This document shows, in pieces, positions 6,870 through 7,267 of a stretch of DNA of 7,267 nucleotides. Source of the DNA: Rhabdothermincola_A sp041688815. GTDB lineage: Bacteria > Actinomycetota > Acidimicrobiia > Acidimicrobiales > Acidimicrobilacustridaceae. The first letter of the stretch is position 1. Every line of letters starts with the position of its first letter. The stretch spans positions 1 to 7,267 of the forward strand of contig JBDNHK010000121.1 of the NCBI GenBank assembly GCA_041688815.1, written 5' to 3'. Made by a program: the position numbers and the translations under genes. The notes under the pieces are model-generated. The model was given only the letters and a program-made list of their open reading frames with translations. It ran no database searches and had not been told where the DNA came from.

Positions 6870-6878
6870 CTCCCCTTT
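6870..6878 (-). promoter_or_regulatory. Ribosome-binding site of the binding-protein gene
   Basis: On the minus strand AAAGGGGAG ends four bases before GTG at 6865. It fixes the start at the lipoprotein signal peptide. It lies only five bases downstream of the conserved 67-bp element, so folding of that element could affect ribosome access. Confidence 0.7.
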
Positions 6879-6883
6879 CGTGG

Positions 6884-6950
6884 TCGCCGCGTCGGTTCCG
6901 ACAATGCGTCGGAGTGACAAGGCCGCTCCCCCAGGAACAAGCGACAAGAC
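6884..6950 (-). promoter_or_regulatory. 67-bp conserved upstream element, copy 2 (before the binding-protein gene)
   Basis: Read on the minus strand, this copy matches 132-198 at 61 of 67 positions. It keeps the TCCGAC-GCATT-GTCGGA hairpin (6897-6902 and 6908-6913 in forward coordinates). The outermost pair of the first copy's stem is lost through a G-to-A change. The ends are complementary as GTCGC/GCGAC when the next base (6883) is included, one pair longer than in copy 1. A second CCGAC follows the hairpin, so the central GTCGG can also pair downstream as GTCGGAACCGAC. A possible -10 box lies just upstream and the ribosome-binding site just downstream, which would place this copy in the 5' untranslated RNA. 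I do not recognise it as a known riboswitch class. Confidence 0.7.
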
Positions 6951-6963
6951 GTCGCTGATTTGC

Positions 6964-6969
6964 ACTGTA
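6964..6969 (-). promoter_or_regulatory. Possible -10 box for the binding-protein operon
   Basis: On the minus strand this reads TACAGT, matching the TANNNT pattern of actinobacterial vegetative promoters. Transcription would begin around 6957, placing the whole conserved element in the leader RNA. No TTGAC-like -35 sequence is present 16-19 bases upstream, so the call is weak. Confidence 0.25.
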
Positions 6970-7162
6970 CCACCGCACCGGAGCCGCCTCGATCAGCGAC
7001 TCGGCACGGCCCGCCCCTGTTGCCTCATGTCGAGACCTCCGGACGGTGGCTCTTGTTGAAGGCCCGGTTGATGGGGCGGAGCGGTGGTCTTGGCCAGGGC
7101 GGGGCGAGGGCGCCCCCGGAGCACCTTCGGGGCCCAGCTCGATCGAGCGTCGGGGGCAGGCG
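6970..7162. other. Non-coding stretch beyond the transporter, with hairpin and palindrome
   Basis: No frame here shows a recognisable protein. The strongest structure is a hairpin CCCCGGAG / CTTCGGGG (7114-7121 and 7125-7132), eight pairs including one G-T, with a CAC loop. It is followed closely by a perfect 12-base palindrome GCTCGATCGAGC (7137-7148). These could be the terminator of a gene to the right on the minus strand, or the control region of a gene reading right on the plus strand. Confidence 0.4.
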
Positions 7163-7267
7163 GTGACCAGGTTTCGCGTGAAGTGGGTAGATGCGACTCC
7201 TGATGCCACGCCTCACCTTGCGTGGGCGTCGTTCCGGACCCCGGCGGTGCATCGAAAGCGCTCCGAC
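7163..7267 (+). CDS. Possible start of a gene running off the window
   Basis: GTG at 7163 opens a frame that stays open for 35 codons to the window edge, beginning MTRFRVKWVDATPD. A GGGGG run about six bases upstream could serve as ribosome-binding site. Third-position GC is about 71%, lower than in the upstream fragment. The opening faintly recalls the N-termini of tyrosine recombinases, but there is too little sequence to claim that. It may be a chance frame. Confidence 0.2.
   Translation, partial: MTRFRVKWVDATPDATPHLAWASFRTPAVHRKRSD

Noticed and set aside
132..6950. The inverted 67-bp copies as terminal repeats of a transposon.
   Set aside because: No transposase, integrase or target-site duplication is visible, and the repeats are not at block edges in a way independent of the gene starts. 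Kept only as an alternative.
5333..6958. Long 541-codon plus-strand frame opposite the receptor gene.
   Set aside because: The composition is that of an antisense shadow in GC-rich DNA, while the minus strand encodes a clear family 5 binding protein.
6904..7060. Outward-reading small frame starting MRRSD in both element copies.
   Set aside because: No ribosome-binding site precedes the ATG, and the two copies diverge completely after the element, so the similarity follows from the DNA repeat.
7025..7252. Minus-strand frame open from the window edge to a stop at 7025.
   Set aside because: It is dominated by Arg and Pro with mixed third positions and no recognisable motif, typical of a chance frame. 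A protein tail entering from the right cannot be excluded.

Overview
This window carries one complete-looking Dpp/Opp-type ABC importer, split into two convergent gene blocks. The sequence is GC-rich with high third-position GC, uses GTG and TTG starts, encodes an 'ACGGDGG'-type lipoprotein and has a 'SGGQCQR' ABC signature. Together these suggest a high-GC actinobacterium, and the style resembles Acidimicrobiia. That placement is inference from style, not from a marker gene.

Layout, left to right: the C-terminal tail of an upstream gene with a helix-turn-helix look (1-114, plus a hairpin over its stop); a 67-bp element (132-198); a structured leader (199-339); the two ATPase genes dppD (340-1410) and dppF (1410-2414), overlapping by one base; a small RDD-family membrane protein gene (about 2413/2458-2967); a short GC hairpin between the converging units; and then, on the minus strand, permeases dppC (3008-4072) and dppB (4065-5186, overlapping by 8 bp), a long hairpin (5215-5261), and the substrate-binding lipoprotein gene (5273-6865). 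A second copy of the 67-bp element lies on the minus strand at 6884-6950, directly before that gene's ribosome-binding site. The last ~300 bases hold hairpins, a palindrome and at most the weakly supported start of another gene.

The gene products should work as one machine. The lipoprotein captures a peptide-like solute outside the membrane, DppB and DppC form the channel, and DppD and DppF hydrolyse ATP. Such genes usually sit in one operon (binding protein, B, C, D, F). Here they form two units facing each other.

The most interesting signal is the 67-bp element. It is 61/67 identical between copies, has no indels, is oriented in the direction of transcription before each unit, and contains an invariant hairpin plus a repeated half-site that permits alternative pairing. 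It is a good candidate for an undescribed cis-regulatory element, either an operator or a structured RNA leader, that co-ordinates the two halves of the transporter. I do not recognise it as a known riboswitch class. Other points worth checking are the missing start codon of the RDD gene, apparent extra membrane segments in both permeases, and the 14-bp stem between the binding-protein gene and dppB.
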